NCBI GenBank assembly: GCA_036245525.1
Contig: BTPG01000004.1
Coordinates: 162,622,574-162,686,573, forward strand
Direction: 5' to 3'
Length of the DNA stretch: 64,000 nucleotides
Source of the DNA: Semisulcospira habei
Lineage: Eukaryota > Mollusca > Gastropoda > Semisulcospiridae
The notes beneath the pieces were generated by a model. The model did no database searches, was not told where the DNA came from, and worked only from the letters and a program-made list of their open reading frames with translations. The translations under genes and the position numbers were made by a program. Positions 51,501-63,176 of the stretch are shown piece by piece (the first letter of the stretch is position 1; each line of letters opens with the position of its first letter).

Positions 51501-52009
51501 TATGTAAACACGAGAATCTCCAATATTACTGTACGCACAAACTTGAAATTTGGCAAAATACTTTATTAAGTAGGTGGCTAAGAGAGCCTCTGGATGTCTC
51601 ATTGAAGACATAAAAGACCGTTCATAGAAAGTCGGTTGACCCAGATTAGTGTCCACAATTTTGATTATATGCATTTGAAATTTTGGATATGGCTAGTTTG
51701 TAGAAAGACATTGGATGAGTTCCTTAGCCAGCTTTGTACCTCTTCAACTTTTCGAAAATAAAAGTTTAATGCAGAAAAAAATTTCAAAAGTAAGAAGAAT
51801 CAAACAGTGACGGTGACGTAAAAGCACCAAACGCATCAGTGTTTTATACAATGTTCCTAATTGATGCAAATCAGCAGCATGTCAAGTGTTTTACATGTGT
51901 ATGAGCTGGCGCGATGTTCTCCTTCATTTATTTTTGTATGATATTTGCGAATGTATTGCGGAAAAGGTGGAACATGCATGCAAGCTCATACAGAAGAGGC
52001 TTTGTGGGC
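51501..52009. other. gene-free stretch
   Basis: AT-rich, with nothing recognised. Confidence 0.5.
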
Positions 52010-52497
52010 GTGGGCCACTCCACCTTATTCTTCAAAATTGCTGCGGCTACGCCAGCCCACAGAACCTATAACCAGTAGAAAGTGCTGTGTGTCTGCCGTC
52101 TGTGTTTTAGTTTTATGTGTGCCATTCTGCTGTTTGTGTTTGTGTGTGCCATTGCCGTGCGGATCAGGTTGGGGGGGGGGGGGGGATTAAAGGGAGATAC
52201 TGAACAAGTTGTACCTCTTCAACTTTTTCAATAATAATTACTTCATTTTTCCAAGTTTTGGAGCCACTATTTACTCCCATCAAACAGCCCTGGAAGAGGC
52301 TGTGTGGAACAAAACAGTCAGCTCTGGAAGAGCGTGCCTTTCGGATGAGTGACGTGAAACATCAAATTCGTCGCAGTGTACACGGCGTGACCAGCGATGC
52401 CATGACATAAAGCTTATAGCGACGTCATTTTGCTGCTCATGCTATTCTTCTTCTTCAGAATTTCTGCCGCTACTGGAAGAGGCTGTGTGGAACAAAA
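52010..52497 (+). repeat. dispersed repeat C, partly tandem
   Basis: CAGCTCTGGAAGAGCGTGCC and GTGACGTGAAACATCAAATT match 59650-59700. CTGTGTGGAACAAAACAG occurs twice (about 52301 and 52482), so at least two units lay in tandem before the LINE inserted. Confidence 0.75.
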
Positions 52498-52733
52498 CAG
52501 CTCTGGAAGAGTTAGTTAGTTATTTGGGTTTAACGCCGAGCAGGCAACTAAGGCCATCTCACGGCGGGAAGGGTAAAAATCTGGTCAGCCAGACTAAAAG
52601 AAAGGTCTTAAGACATGATGTAAATATACCTTAAAAAATATGTCAGGCTAAAATGTCGCACAGGTCTTTAAAGAAAACGTTGGAAGACTCTCAAAAAGGT
52701 CAAAATAATAGAAACATCATAATCTATAAACGC

Positions 52734-54457
52734 TCAAATCTTATTAAAAATATGGCACTCTCTCAGAAAACTGAAGATCTTGTCCGGGGGCACATCCCGG
52801 AACAAAACCTTCAAGGAGTCTGCCATGAAATGTTTATACCTTGTGTCGATTAGATCAGCACAAGACAACAAAAAGTGTTGAACAGAGTACTGCTCGTCAC
52901 AGGCATAACACCATGGACGCTCCTCCTGTTTAAGTAAATAAGAGTGCGTAACATACGTGTGGCCGATGTGGAGCCGAGCCAGGACAGTCTCCTCACGGCG
53001 GCTGCCGCAGCGATAAGGTAGACCGTCGGACAACTTAGGAAGGGCTTCATGCAGCTTGTTAGCTTCCTCTTTGTCCCACTCGGACTGCCACTCACGGGCT
53101 ATGTACGCACTAGCCACATGTCTAAAATCACTATAAACAGTCTGCGTGTCAGGGACAGGGTCATTGCGGGCATCGTTGGCAGCAGAATCTGCGATCCTGT
53201 TGCCTTCGATGCCCACATGCCCTGGCACCCAAATAAAAATGATATCATAATATTCCTTCATCAAGTCCGCGTGGAGCTCTCTGATCTGCACCAGCAGTGG
53301 GTGGTCATTTCCCGTGCCCTGAAGGGCCTGCAGGGCAGAAAGAGAGTCAGACAGAATCAGGAAGTTCCTTTCTCTAGATCGATAAGCATGCCTGAGTGCC
53401 AGCAGAACCGCCTGCAGTTCCGCACTAAATACAGATGAGTGGTCTGGGAGGCGGTGCTTAAATGGGCGTCTAGGATGGCGAGAGGACACTGCGGCCGCAG
53501 CCACTCTCCCATCCTCAGACTTTGACCCATCGGTATAGATGCGACAATAGCCAGGAAAAATTGAAAGCAGTTCATTGAGGCTCTGTTGGTATATGGCTGG
53601 TGGAGTAGAGTCTTTCTTGTGGGCAGTCAAGTCCAGCAAGATGTCAGGAACTGGTAAGAGCCAAGGTGGAGTGATGTGTTGCAGGGATTCCGAAACTCTG
53701 TCCAGGTCCAATCCGGCCGCCTGCAGATGAGGTCGGACACGGAAAGAAAGTGGACGGACAGCTCCCGGATGGGTATCGTAAATCTCTGCAAACGATGGTT
53801 TAAAAACACAATCATAGGCAGGATTGTCTGGATGGGCCTTCAGTTTCAGAACGTAGCTGAGCATGAGGCGGATGCGGCGGAGCTTGAGAGAAGGCTCCCC
53901 TGCCTCGGCATACAGACTAGGAACTGGAGACGTCCTGAAGGCCCCAAGACATATCCGCAGACCCTGATGGTGAATTGTGCTCAGACGCTGTAGCACAGAC
54001 TTGGGAGCTGAGCCATACACCACAGAGCCGTAATCCAGTTTGGACCGAACAAGGGCCCGGTACAGACGAAGTAAGACAGTACGGTCCGCACCCCAGTCAG
54101 TACGACCGACGACACGAAGAATGTCGAGAGCCTTCTGACAAGAGGTTCTAAGGTAATTAATATGGTTGCAGAAGGTAAGTCTTTTGTCAAAAATGACCCC
54201 CAGAAACTTTGCCTCCTCGGCCACCTTAATTGGCACTCCAGCAATGCTCAGGCTAGGTTCTGGAAAAAATTTCGTCTGGTTAGTAAAATGCACACAAACA
54301 GTCTTGGAGGGTGAGAACTTGAATCCATTGAGAGACACCCACCGCTGGATGCGATCAACGCACAGCTGCAAGCGCCTCTCAAGGGACGCAAGTCCTCGAC
54401 CACGTGCGCACAAAGCAAAGTCGTCAACAAACAAAGAGCATTCAGAATCATCCTTGA
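52734..54457 (-). CDS. I-type LINE: RT palm C-terminal part, thumb and RNase H
   Basis: The frame reads directly from the left target duplication of the RTE-like insertion. It begins with the catalytic CSLFVDDFALCARG, then KFSPSKTVCVHFTNQ, KFLGVIFDKRLTF and YGSAPKSVLQRL. RNase H follows with IYTDGSKSEDGRVAAAAVSS, FSAELQAVLLALRHAY, LILSDSLSALQAL and WVPGHVGIEGNRIADSAAND, so the catalytic D, E, D and D are present. The C-terminal tail has LARLHIGHTYVTHSYLL and a CYACDEQYSVQHFLLSC zinc-type motif usual for this group. The open frame of about 570 codons has no stops. Confidence 0.9.
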
Positions 54458-54465
54458 CGGCCTTT

Positions 54466-55252
54466 CATCATCATCATCATCAGTCCCTTGCCCGAACTGG
54501 GCGTTGGGGGGACTGAAAGGCAGCAGCAACAGACAGTGCTCTCCACTGAGTTCTATTTTGGGCGGTGGCAAGCAAGTCTGGCATCTCGAGTTCGGTCCAT
54601 TCTTTTATGTTTGCGACCCAACTCTTTCTCTGACGACCTCGCCGACGACTTCCTTCGAGAGTGCCTTGGAGGATAGTCTTGGACAAGGTGTTGTGTCGGG
54701 TCACGTGGCCAAACCAAGCAAGCTTGCGCCGTTTCACGGTTGCCAGAAGGGGTTCATGTGGGCCCACCAGGGAAGTGACGATGCTCCGTACATATTCGTT
54801 GGTCTTGTGCTCGCGGTACGAGATGCGGAGCAACTTCCTCAGGCACTTGTTCTCAAAGGCCTGGATTTTCTTTTCTGAGTCTGCAAGCAGTGTCCAAGTC
54901 TCACAGCCGTAGAGTAGAATAGACACTACGAGGGACTTGTAAAGCCTGTACTTGATGGTGAAGCTGATGGAGTTACTTCGCCATATCCTGTCCAGCCTGG
55001 CCATTGCGGATGTTGCTGTACCTATCCTGATACGGATCTCTGCTATGCAACTACCGTCTTTGGACAGGGTGGCTCCCAAGTACTTGAAGCTATTGACCTC
55101 TTCTAGCTTCTGGCCGTTCATGTGAATGTTGCTGCTGCTGTCGCTTGTGGTGTTGATCATCACTTTGCTTTTATCCGTACTGATCTCCATGCCATAAGAC
55201 CCTGCGCTACTTGAAAGTTTGTCTGTCAGGTTTTGGAGCTCACTATTGCTGC
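54466..55252 (-). mobile_element. 5'-truncated RTE-like LINE copy inside the I-type LINE
   Basis: CGGCCTTT on both sides (54458-54465 and 55253-55260) marks the target duplication. Excising the insert and one duplication rejoins the RT frame at the codons just before FVDD. The 3' tail is an ATG repeat. The sequence is nearly identical to 38060-38820 but begins about 20 bases earlier. It fused with the host LINE frame to give an artificial 447-codon frame. Confidence 0.95.
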
Positions 55253-57612
55253 CGGCCTTTACAATGTTATTAATTTTAATACTAAATAAAACAGGAGATA
55301 GAATGCTGCCCTGTGGGACACCCATCTCCTGTTCAAAGGAGTCGGAGAGGGTGGAGCCCACACGGACATGGAACGACCGGTTAGTCAAAAAATTGTGAAT
55401 AAAAACGGGCAGGTGCCCTTTAAAACCCATGTCCAACAAGTCAGACATTATGCCATACTTCCAGGTAGTGTCATACGCCTTCTCAAGATCGAAGAAAATT
55501 GCATAGACATGCTGCTTGTTGACAAAAGAATCTCGAATAAATGATTCAAAGCGGACTAAATGGTCAGTTGTACCACAGAAGCGCCGGAAACCGCACTGGA
55601 GGTCTGTGATGAGACCCTGTGACTCAAGATGCCACACCAGGCGGGCGCTGACCAGGCGCTCCATAGTTTTACATAAACATGATGTCAAAGCGATAGGCCG
55701 GTAGTTGCCCGGGTCGGAAGGATCCCTTACCCGGCTTGGGGATCGGTACAACCACAGCCTGGCGCCAAGACGGCGGAAAATGACCAGTTCTCCAGATATG
55801 GTTAAAGGCCTTGAGAAGTACAAGGAGTGACCTCTCAGGCAGATGCATTAGGAATTGATAGTGGACGGTATCTAGGCCAGCAGCAGAGTCATTACATTTC
55901 TGCAAAGCTTGCTGCAATTCTGATAATGTAAACGGGACATTATAGTCTTCTGAGTTATCGGACTTAAAATCACAAATACGAGACTCTCGCTTCTCCTTCT
56001 CTCTCTGGAAGAATTGATTGTACATTGCTTAACGTCCCGACAGCAACAAGGCTTTCTCAGGACGTGCCTGCACTGCTTGTGAAAAAAACTAAACAGAACA
56101 TTGAATGTATGTCGCCAGCCGGTCAAATACATTAAATAAACCTAACACATGGGGCCTAAATAAAGCTAAGACCATTTAGCAACACATATCCAATATCAAG
56201 AGCTACAGGCAGTGCAGACAGTAGGGAGAGTTTTAAAAAGGCAAATACAGGTGAATGGACAAAGGGTAGACAGAAACACATGCCCCAGAATAGAGAGAAA
56301 AACCCACCCTGTGGGGCTGACCAGGGTGACCCTGGGAACTAAAAAATACCTAACCCCACCCAAGTCCCCCAGGGCAGACCCGGGTGGGGGTCTCTCTGGA
56401 AGAAAGGTGAATAATGCTCCGTTGAAGAATTATGGGCAATGGTGGAGGCAAGCAAATTGGCCACAGCTTTTTTATCTGTAACCAAACTGGCACCATCTCT
56501 AAGATGGCCAACAGAAGCCGAGCCACCTCTGGCCCTAATTCTCCGAACAGCCTTCCATACTTTCTGGGACGGAGTCCGAGAAGTTAAAGATGAGACGAAG
56601 CGTCTCCAGGAAGCACGGCGTTCACGTTTAAAAATGTAACGGGCTTTCGCCCTCTGTCTTTTAAAGGTTAAAATATTCACTTGCGACGGATTATGGAAAG
56701 CACGTCGCTGAGCAGATTTGCGCGCTATTTGGGCTTTGCGGCACTCTTCGTTGAACCATGGTACTCTCGGCTTTCGAGGGACTGATGCGGAAGTTTTAGG
56801 GATGGTTTCACCCGCTACGTCCAACAAAATAGTAGTAAAAGAAGAAATAGATTCTTCAGATGACATGACCACCTCCTCTGTAATACGAGACTGACAGAGG
56901 GAGGCGAACAGAGGCCAGTTAGCTTTCTTAAGATTCCAGCGCCCCACCGGCGGATCCTCCCCACAGCTGACCGATGACAGGACTACTGGGAAGTGGTCAC
57001 TACTACACAGGTCATCGTGAACCTTCCAGTCAAAGTCCAGCATGAAAGAAGGATCACACACAGTGAGGTCTAGAACAGAACTAGATCCTGAACCTGGGTT
57101 AGAGTATGTAGGTGAACCATCGTTAAAGACACATAGGTTAAGTTGAGAAAAAACATCTTCTAACATCTGACCTCTGCCATCATAGTGGTCACTACCCCAA
57201 AGGTGAGCGTGACAGTTAAAATCCCCCATGAGAATAAAGGGAGGGGGCAGTTGATCACCTAAATTAAAAAAATCATTACTACAGACCCACAGGGATGGTG
57301 GCAGGTAAATACTGCATATGGTTATGGTCTTCTTCAAGGTAACCCGAGCTGCGACAGCCTGAAGACAGGTGTCGATGCTAAAGGGGCTACATAAAATTTG
57401 GCTACTAATGAGAAGAGCCACTCCACCCGAGCGCCTCTCTGAATCAGAGCCTTTATGTATAACGTTAAAACCATTAACCAGGGTCAGAAGTCTTCAGGTA
57501 AGTCTCCTGAAGAGATATTACTGAGGGGTTATAGCACTTGACTAAAAGACGTAATTCCTCAAAGTTAGCTTGAAAACCACGACAATTCCACTGAAGCAGA
57601 GAGTCCATGATT
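55253..57612 (-). pseudogene. I-type LINE: endonuclease and RT N-terminal part
   Basis: Endonuclease residues from about 57610 include SLLQWNCRGFQANFEELRLL, VISLQETYLK, then after a frameshift near 57480 ERRSGGVALLISS, FILMGDFNCHAHLWGS and DDLCSSDHFPVVLSS with the SDH motif. The connector has PWFNEECRKAQIARKSAQR. RT has LQQALQKCNDSAAGLDTVHY, FPPSWRQAVVVPIPKPGKG, a frameshift near 55730, GNYRPIALTSCLCKTMERLV, LQCGFRRFCGTTDHLVRFES, FFDLEKAYDTTWKYG (palm A) and MGVPQGSILSPVLFS. The 377-bp insert lies between the connector and RT. At least two frameshifts make it inactive. Confidence 0.88.
56014..56390 (-). mobile_element. 377-bp retroelement insert (SINE or LINE 3' end) in the I-type LINE
   Basis: TCTCTCTGGAAGAA occurs on both sides (56000-56013 and 56391-56404). 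The minus-strand 3' end reads GGGACGTTAAGCAATGTACA then ATCAA. A similar end occurs near 33417-33440. There is no frame of note, so it is a SINE or the untranslated end of another LINE. Confidence 0.9.
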
Positions 57613-57617
57613 ATGTC

Positions 57618-59045
57618 TTATCTGGGGGTGCGGAGTTTTTCCCCCCTTTTTCCTGTGCCTTGGAAGGAGTCGGAGAAACAGAGGGGGGGCCGGCTCCCGG
57701 GCCTCCTCTGGTTCTTAGGAGATGAAGGGGGTGGAGCTGCCGCAGCATCGGCAACTTCCACTCCCTCCATCTGCTCCTCCAATGCAGCATATTTGTTTTG
57801 AAGGGGGACATCAGTGTTCCCCTTCTGGGCCCGTGCGCACGGCGGTCCCATAGATTTCTTAGACTTCTGGTCCTGGGCAGCGGTCCTGCCGCTAGAGTTA
57901 GCGGCCTTAGAAGGCTGACCAGAGCCAGAAACCTTTGGTGTTGACAAACTAGCAGGTTTGGGTGGGGGCTGAGGCTTAGGGGCAGCAGAAGGCGGTGCCA
58001 CCGGACCGGTAGCGTCTGCCCTCTGCGTTCCCTGGCTCCTCGTCACCACCGGAGGAGGGTTACTCTCCAGGGGCGAGAGGATCTGAGGCTCCGCCCCCAA
58101 CCAAGAAGTTGGGGTTTGACAAGAGAAGTCTTTGGTGGGGCGCTTGCCTGCCACCGCAGCACTGAAAGTATACACAAAGTTGTTATTTGAGTTTGGCGCC
58201 GCCTCAGCTGCACCAGGACCGTCAACCAGTTTTTTTGCGTCCGCAAAGGACAGCCCCTTCTCCACACGCACCTGCTGAATCCTGCACTCGGAGATCCAAC
58301 GAGGGCACTTCTTGTCCGAAGCCATATGTGCCCCCTGGCAATTCACACACAGGGGGATGGCTGTGCAGGACTCAGCAGAGTGTCCGGGCTTAGTGCAACG
58401 GGCGCATAGAGCCTCTGCCTGGCGGCATGTCTTCTGCCCATGGCCATACTTTTGGCACTTAAAGCACTGGAGGGGGAGAGGGACGTGCTTCTTCACTTTC
58501 AAGGAGTAGTAACCTCCCCAGATGGTAGTAGGAGCTGTGGGGGTGCCAAACGTCAGGATGATGGTAGGGAGACGGATCTCCCTACCACCTCGTTTGGGAA
58601 ATGAAGCGCCTGACGTAGGTCACCCCCTGTGACTTAAGGTTCCGTACAAGTTCATCTTCAGACAGTTCGGCCAATGCTTGATCTTTAATCACTCCTCTAG
58701 AGGAATTCATTGTTTTGTGGGGAGTGACCTCCACTGGAGTGTCTCCGATGGAGGAGAGCCTCAGTAGCCCATTGGAGTGTGCCCGGGTACCAAGAAGTCA
58801 CCAGACCTGAGGCGCTGGGCCTCAGGCCTGCCAACACGGCTCCTGAGGGTCTCCCTTACCAGGAAAGGGTGCAGCTTTGAAACAGGCTTCTCTTTAACTT
58901 TGCTGTGGATAATGAAAAAGCGAGGCCAGGCGGCCGACGCCTGAGGTGTCGCTTCCTCACAGTCAGAGTCACTATCGTTCTCAATGACAATGTCGGCGGT
59001 TATGTGCCGCTTTGGTGCTAGTTTTGTTTTTTTGATATTTTCCAT
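57618..59045 (-). pseudogene. I-type LINE gag-like ORF 1 with three CCHC knuckles
   Basis: The N-terminal part (59045-58761) starts MENIKKTKLAPKR and has WPRFFIIHSKVKEKPVSKL, the RNA-recognition-like start typical of jockey/I gag. After frame changes near 58765 and 58590 the C-terminal part (58502-57618) has CFKCQKYGHGQKTC, CARCTKPGHSAESC and CVNCQGAHMASDKKC, three zinc knuckles that bind nucleic acid. A Pro/Ser-rich tail follows and the frame ends just before the endonuclease ATG. The ORF is broken by at least two frameshifts. Confidence 0.85.
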
Positions 59046-59664
59046 ATTATAGTATGATAGATATTCATCCCCCAGGGGTCCCCGCCCGCCACCGAGCCCA
59101 ACAAAGGAAAGTGCAATTGTCGGCGGGTCTCCAGCCGACGCACAATGGAGACTGCCCGAAAGATATACTCAAGGGGGTAAGCCCGATTGAACCGTTTGAG
59201 CCACCGCCTTCTATCACACTGTTGAATACAGGGGAATACTGGCGTAAAACACCTAATTAGCATCAGAGGCTATAGCATGGTGCTCCGTATAACAACCCGC
59301 ATGTCAACAGGGGGATTGGGCTCGACGTGACAAGAGCCGATTGACTAAGCCGGTACGACTAGCCTCCCGTTTAGGCAGAAGTCAAGGCCAAAGTGGAGTG
59401 TTTCAGCCACCAGGATCCTCTTCTCCCCCGACACGGGTCTCCAAGCACGGCAAACACTTGGGATCCAAAGGACCAAAAGCTCATGCGTATTTTTAAGGAC
59501 CAATCCAACATGGTAAGACCTGGGTAAGCACAGCTCCTTAAAAACCGGACCAGTGAAAAAGACTGAACAACATATCTGCTGACATCAAGTCCTAATCAGG
59601 GACTGAGTGGACTACCCACCCACGCCACGTGGAGGCCGGTGCCGGGTAGGCAGCTCTGGAAGAG

Positions 59665-60010
59665 CATGCCTTTCAGATGAGTGACGTGAAACATCAAATT
59701 CATCACAGTGTAAACGGCATCGTGACCAGCGATGCCATGACGTGAAGCTTATAGTGACGTCATTTTGCTGCTCATTCTTCTTCTTCAGAATCCCTGTTGC
59801 TACTCCAGCCCACAGAGCGCACTCGGGAAGCGCTGTGTGTCCGTCTTTATTTGTGTGCGCCAGCGTGTGTGTTGATCAGAGGTTGGCTTAGAGAGGAGGG
59901 AAATGGATCAGAAAGATAAGCTTAAAAAATATAAACAACTCTGAATGTTCGTAAAAGAAAACCGGACGTGAGCTCCAAACAATTGGAATGAAATCCTCAT
60001 CTTGTTTTAA
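59665..60010 (+). repeat. dispersed repeat C, right part
   Basis: Continues the repeat interrupted by the I-type LINE. GAGGTTGGCTTAGAGAGGAG and CTCTGAATGTTCGTAAAAGA match the inverse of 36150-36300. Confidence 0.78.
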
Positions 60011-60405
60011 TTTACTGGAACTTGTTTGATCATTGTATCAATGCATCGTCCAAGATTGAGCGTGGTTACTTGTGGTGTGAGATTCTTGCATTCTTGGCTA
60101 TGCCAGCCAACTATGTGCGTGCTTTTCTTGTACAGCAATCACACACGCGTTATCAGCGGTTCTGACAGTGACACACCAAAATCGAGATGTGCAAAGCCGC
60201 GAAGCAAGAAAACATGTATAGGTGGCTTTGAACAATCAGCTATGGGTTCCTTTTTAGAACTGCTACCATTTTATTTCTCTTGTAAGTTGTGGTAAATCCT
60301 GTGAGCAACATTACAACCAGCGGAGGAGGGGCGTGCCGCGGGGTAACTGGCCGTGTCATGCCGTAAGCCTTATGATCATCAGGACTGAAGATCTGTGTAG
60401 CTTGA
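60011..60405. other. gene-free stretch
   Basis: No gene or repeat was recognised. Confidence 0.5.
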
Positions 60406-60612
60406 TTAACCCTTTTAGCGCCAAGGGTGCATTTCCCAAATTTTGGAAGTGTTACTTAATAGTTATGTACCAGCTGCAGGAGGTGGACAGACCATGATAA
60501 TTCAAGGGTAGTGCCAGATTAGCTAGGCACCTTATGGCTAATCTGGCACTACCCTTGAATTATCACGGTTAATCAATCTCCTGCTGTAGGGACTCAGGGC
60601 TAAATGGGTTAA
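60406..60612. mobile_element. palindromic MITE, family A (long arm left), intact TTAA ends
   Basis: TTAACCCTTTTAGCGCCAAG begins the element, the long-arm motif CCCAAATTTTGGAAGTGTTA follows, and GGGCTAAATGGGTTAA ends it. The core arms CAAGGGTAGTGCCAGATTAG are intact. Confidence 0.92.
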
Positions 60613-61270
60613 ATCTTTCAAATTTTCATTTGGATGAGCGTTTTAGGTAGAGAAAACTGGAAAAAACACTATGACATGACAGCTGTGCACTTGTGTACGG
60701 AAGGACAGGTAGAAAAGAAGATTGGCACTAACTGGCTGGGACTGAGATGGGCAGTTTGGATTTTTCCACCCATATGATCTTCGCCACTTCAGAGCCAATC
60801 GGGAGAAATCGCACAAATTAAACTGTTTCTTAGTTTATTATGTTTTGTTTTAAAGGCAGATGACACACATATTTTCTTTCATGTTTTGGGTATCTGTATA
60901 AACCTAATTCATTTGCAAGGGACAAAATATAGCAAGTACTTTTTTCACGTTCACTTCTGTAGTTTGGAGGAACGGTATAAATATCATGACGGGCTATCAA
61001 ATGTGTAGTTGGGCTAGCAAAGTTCTGGTGTTAATAGACCGGCCGCTAGTTAGAATTCTACTTATTCCTCACCCCTAAAATTTAGCATAACTGGTGTTGC
61101 AGTGGCTTCATGTCTTCAAAATAAAACAAATCATAAAAAAAGATTACACTCACTGCTTCAGGAGAAAAATGCATGGTGTTTTCAAAAGTGAAATCGGATT
61201 GAGGCAGTTCATCAGTATATGTGAGATATGCGCTCAAACACAGTGACACAATGTGAACTTTTGATTTAGG
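60613..61270. other. gene-free stretch
   Basis: AT-rich, with nothing recognised. Confidence 0.5.
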
Positions 61271-61759
61271 GCGAAAATGTATTTTTCTCTAAAATGTATT
61301 TTTCGAAAAATGCTTACCGATGGCATTACTATTAGGAAGGTACACTTAGCTTACCGATTTCAGCCTAAAAACCAGTTGTGTTCCTACACAACCAGGGAGG
61401 TAACTGAAGCAAGCAGTTACCAAGAACCCTGAGTAGCCTCCCTTCCTCCTCACGTGAGCTGTCTAGCCACACCAGTCTTGTCTTAGCGGACTGGCGGCAA
61501 GCGGCGTAGGCGGAGGGATGTTTGAGTAATGCCATCGGTAAGTATTTTTCGAAAAAAATACATTTTAGAGAAAAATACATTTGTTTCTTCAAAAACATTA
61601 CCGATGGCATTACTATTAGGAAGAATTGCGAAGAGGCGGAGGGTGCCGCCCACTCCGTCCTACCCCTGCGTCAGCGCTTAGCAAGGCCCCCCTTAGGTGC
61701 ACACTCCCAATGATTTCAGCTAAGCATTACGCCGCTGGGAGGGAGTGTTGCGCCACGGC

Positions 61760-62461
61760 GACGCCCCCCCCAAGGGCCAGGTTCTCCCGTTGGCCTGTGA
61801 GGTCACAGAGGTAGAACCGGGTGAAGGTTGATTCTGCTCACCAGCCCACAACCACCACAATGTCCCTCACAGCGCAGTTGCGGTCGAATGCGATGCTCGT
61901 GGGACCGGCTCTGACCTCAACTGCCCTTATCCGCAGCCTCTTTGCGCCCTCCGGGGAGAGGTCTTCGTACGCGGATCAAATGCCCCCGCGTCACTATGCG
62001 GCGATAGTCTGGGCTGATATGTCGTTTCTGCCCGGTGCCACGGGCAGGAAGAGGCGGGCACGTCCCCTCCCGAGGGGTTTTGACTGGCGGAGGTAAATCT
62101 TCTACGCCCTGACCGGGACCTGCTATTGGGATTCCCGCGACTGGTCACGGCCCTGCCGTGGCCAAAGAGTTATCATCGGAGGCGCGGCTGAGGGGGGTCT
62201 ATTCTGGCCAAAACGTCAGGCTGAACTGAGCCAACAGGCCTGAGCTGCAGACAGGAGAGGTGCACGGAGAGTGCGTGTAGCTCGCTCACTCTTGATGCTG
62301 TGCGAGGGCCGGGAGGAGCACATCTTCCCGGTTAAGTCGGCGAACCGCGCCAAGGGCAGTGGGACGAAACGGTCTGAGTTCCGCCATGTTAACACCCACG
62401 GGAGGTCCCAGCGTGGGATCAGCGAGTGGGTCACCGGCCACTGGAGCTCGAAATGCGCCAT
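61760..62461 (-). pseudogene. DIRS copy 2 tyrosine recombinase remnant
   Basis: Blocks of the recombinase are recognisable in shifting frames. The H-x-x-R motif reads VEVR, so here the Arg is kept and the His is lost, the reverse of the 41.9-kb copy. The first-Arg region (ASRVSEL in the other copy) is scrambled near 62290. It is inactive. Confidence 0.7.
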
Positions 62462-63175
62462 CCGGTCAGCGAGGGACTACCAAGTCCCGGTACGTGTCTG
62501 CCACCATAGCCAGGTAGTCCCTGACGGTGAGGTGTCAAGTTCTAAGGGGGAGCTGGCCCGGAACGGGGACCACCGACGGTCCCGACATCCATCCGATGAA
62601 GAATAGTGCGGGCCCATCCAGCGCCGGTGCCAAGTCGACAGGGATAAGACTTCCCCCGTAGGCCGGTGGGATGAGCCATAGCTCCAGTGTGTAGGCAGGC
62701 AACAATCGGGAGGAGGGCTGCTCCGTCTGACCTCCAGACGCTGCGGCCTACGGCGGGAATCCTGCTGCGGAGGGTGGGGGGGGGGGGGGGCTAGCCCGCA
62801 CCGTCATTGTCATGTTCAGGGCCTGGCGTCTATGCGGTGGGGAGGACCGCCACGGCCGGTGTCTCCGATCCATCCGCGGTCCAGGCGAGGTGCTCAACGA
62901 GTGGCGAGCGACTGAGGACATGTGTGTCCGTGCCTGCGACTTTCCCCACATCTGATTGTCTGGCCCCAAAGCTCCGATGTTGTGGGGGGTGGGGTCCCCG
63001 CTGAGCCGCTCCTGTTCCAAGCTGAGCGGTGAGACCTCCGCCTCGACAGACTCACGCCAAGATGGACTTGGCTCCTTGAGGCGAGTGCGGGAACCGGTAA
63101 GACACATGGGGCCCCGAGGGTATGCTCACCACATTGAGGGGTGACGACCGGTGGTGTCGACCAGGTTCCTTGGCG

Positions 63176-63176
<1 letters not shown>

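Larger units (their letters stand above)
52512..59650 (-). mobile_element. full-length I-type LINE, 7.1 kb, 14-bp target duplication
   Basis: CAGCTCTGGAAGAG flanks both ends (52498-52511 and 59651-59664). On the minus strand the order is 5' UTR (59650-59046), gag-like ORF with CCHC knuckles, endonuclease, RT, RNase H and a 3' end GGCGTTAAACCCAAATAACT with short TAAC repeats. A LINE with its own RNase H belongs to the I group (I, Nimb or related). Two retroelement insertions (56014-56390 and 54466-55252) interrupt it; with those removed it measures about 5.9 kb. Confidence 0.93.

Noticed and set aside
52653..52853. 66-residue plus-strand frame as a small gene
   Set aside because: It lies within the LINE and is antisense to its 3' coding end.
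54480..55823. Single 447-codon reverse transcriptase protein
   Set aside because: It is a fortuitous fusion of the I-type LINE frame with a nested RTE-like insertion, as shown by the CGGCCTTT duplication.
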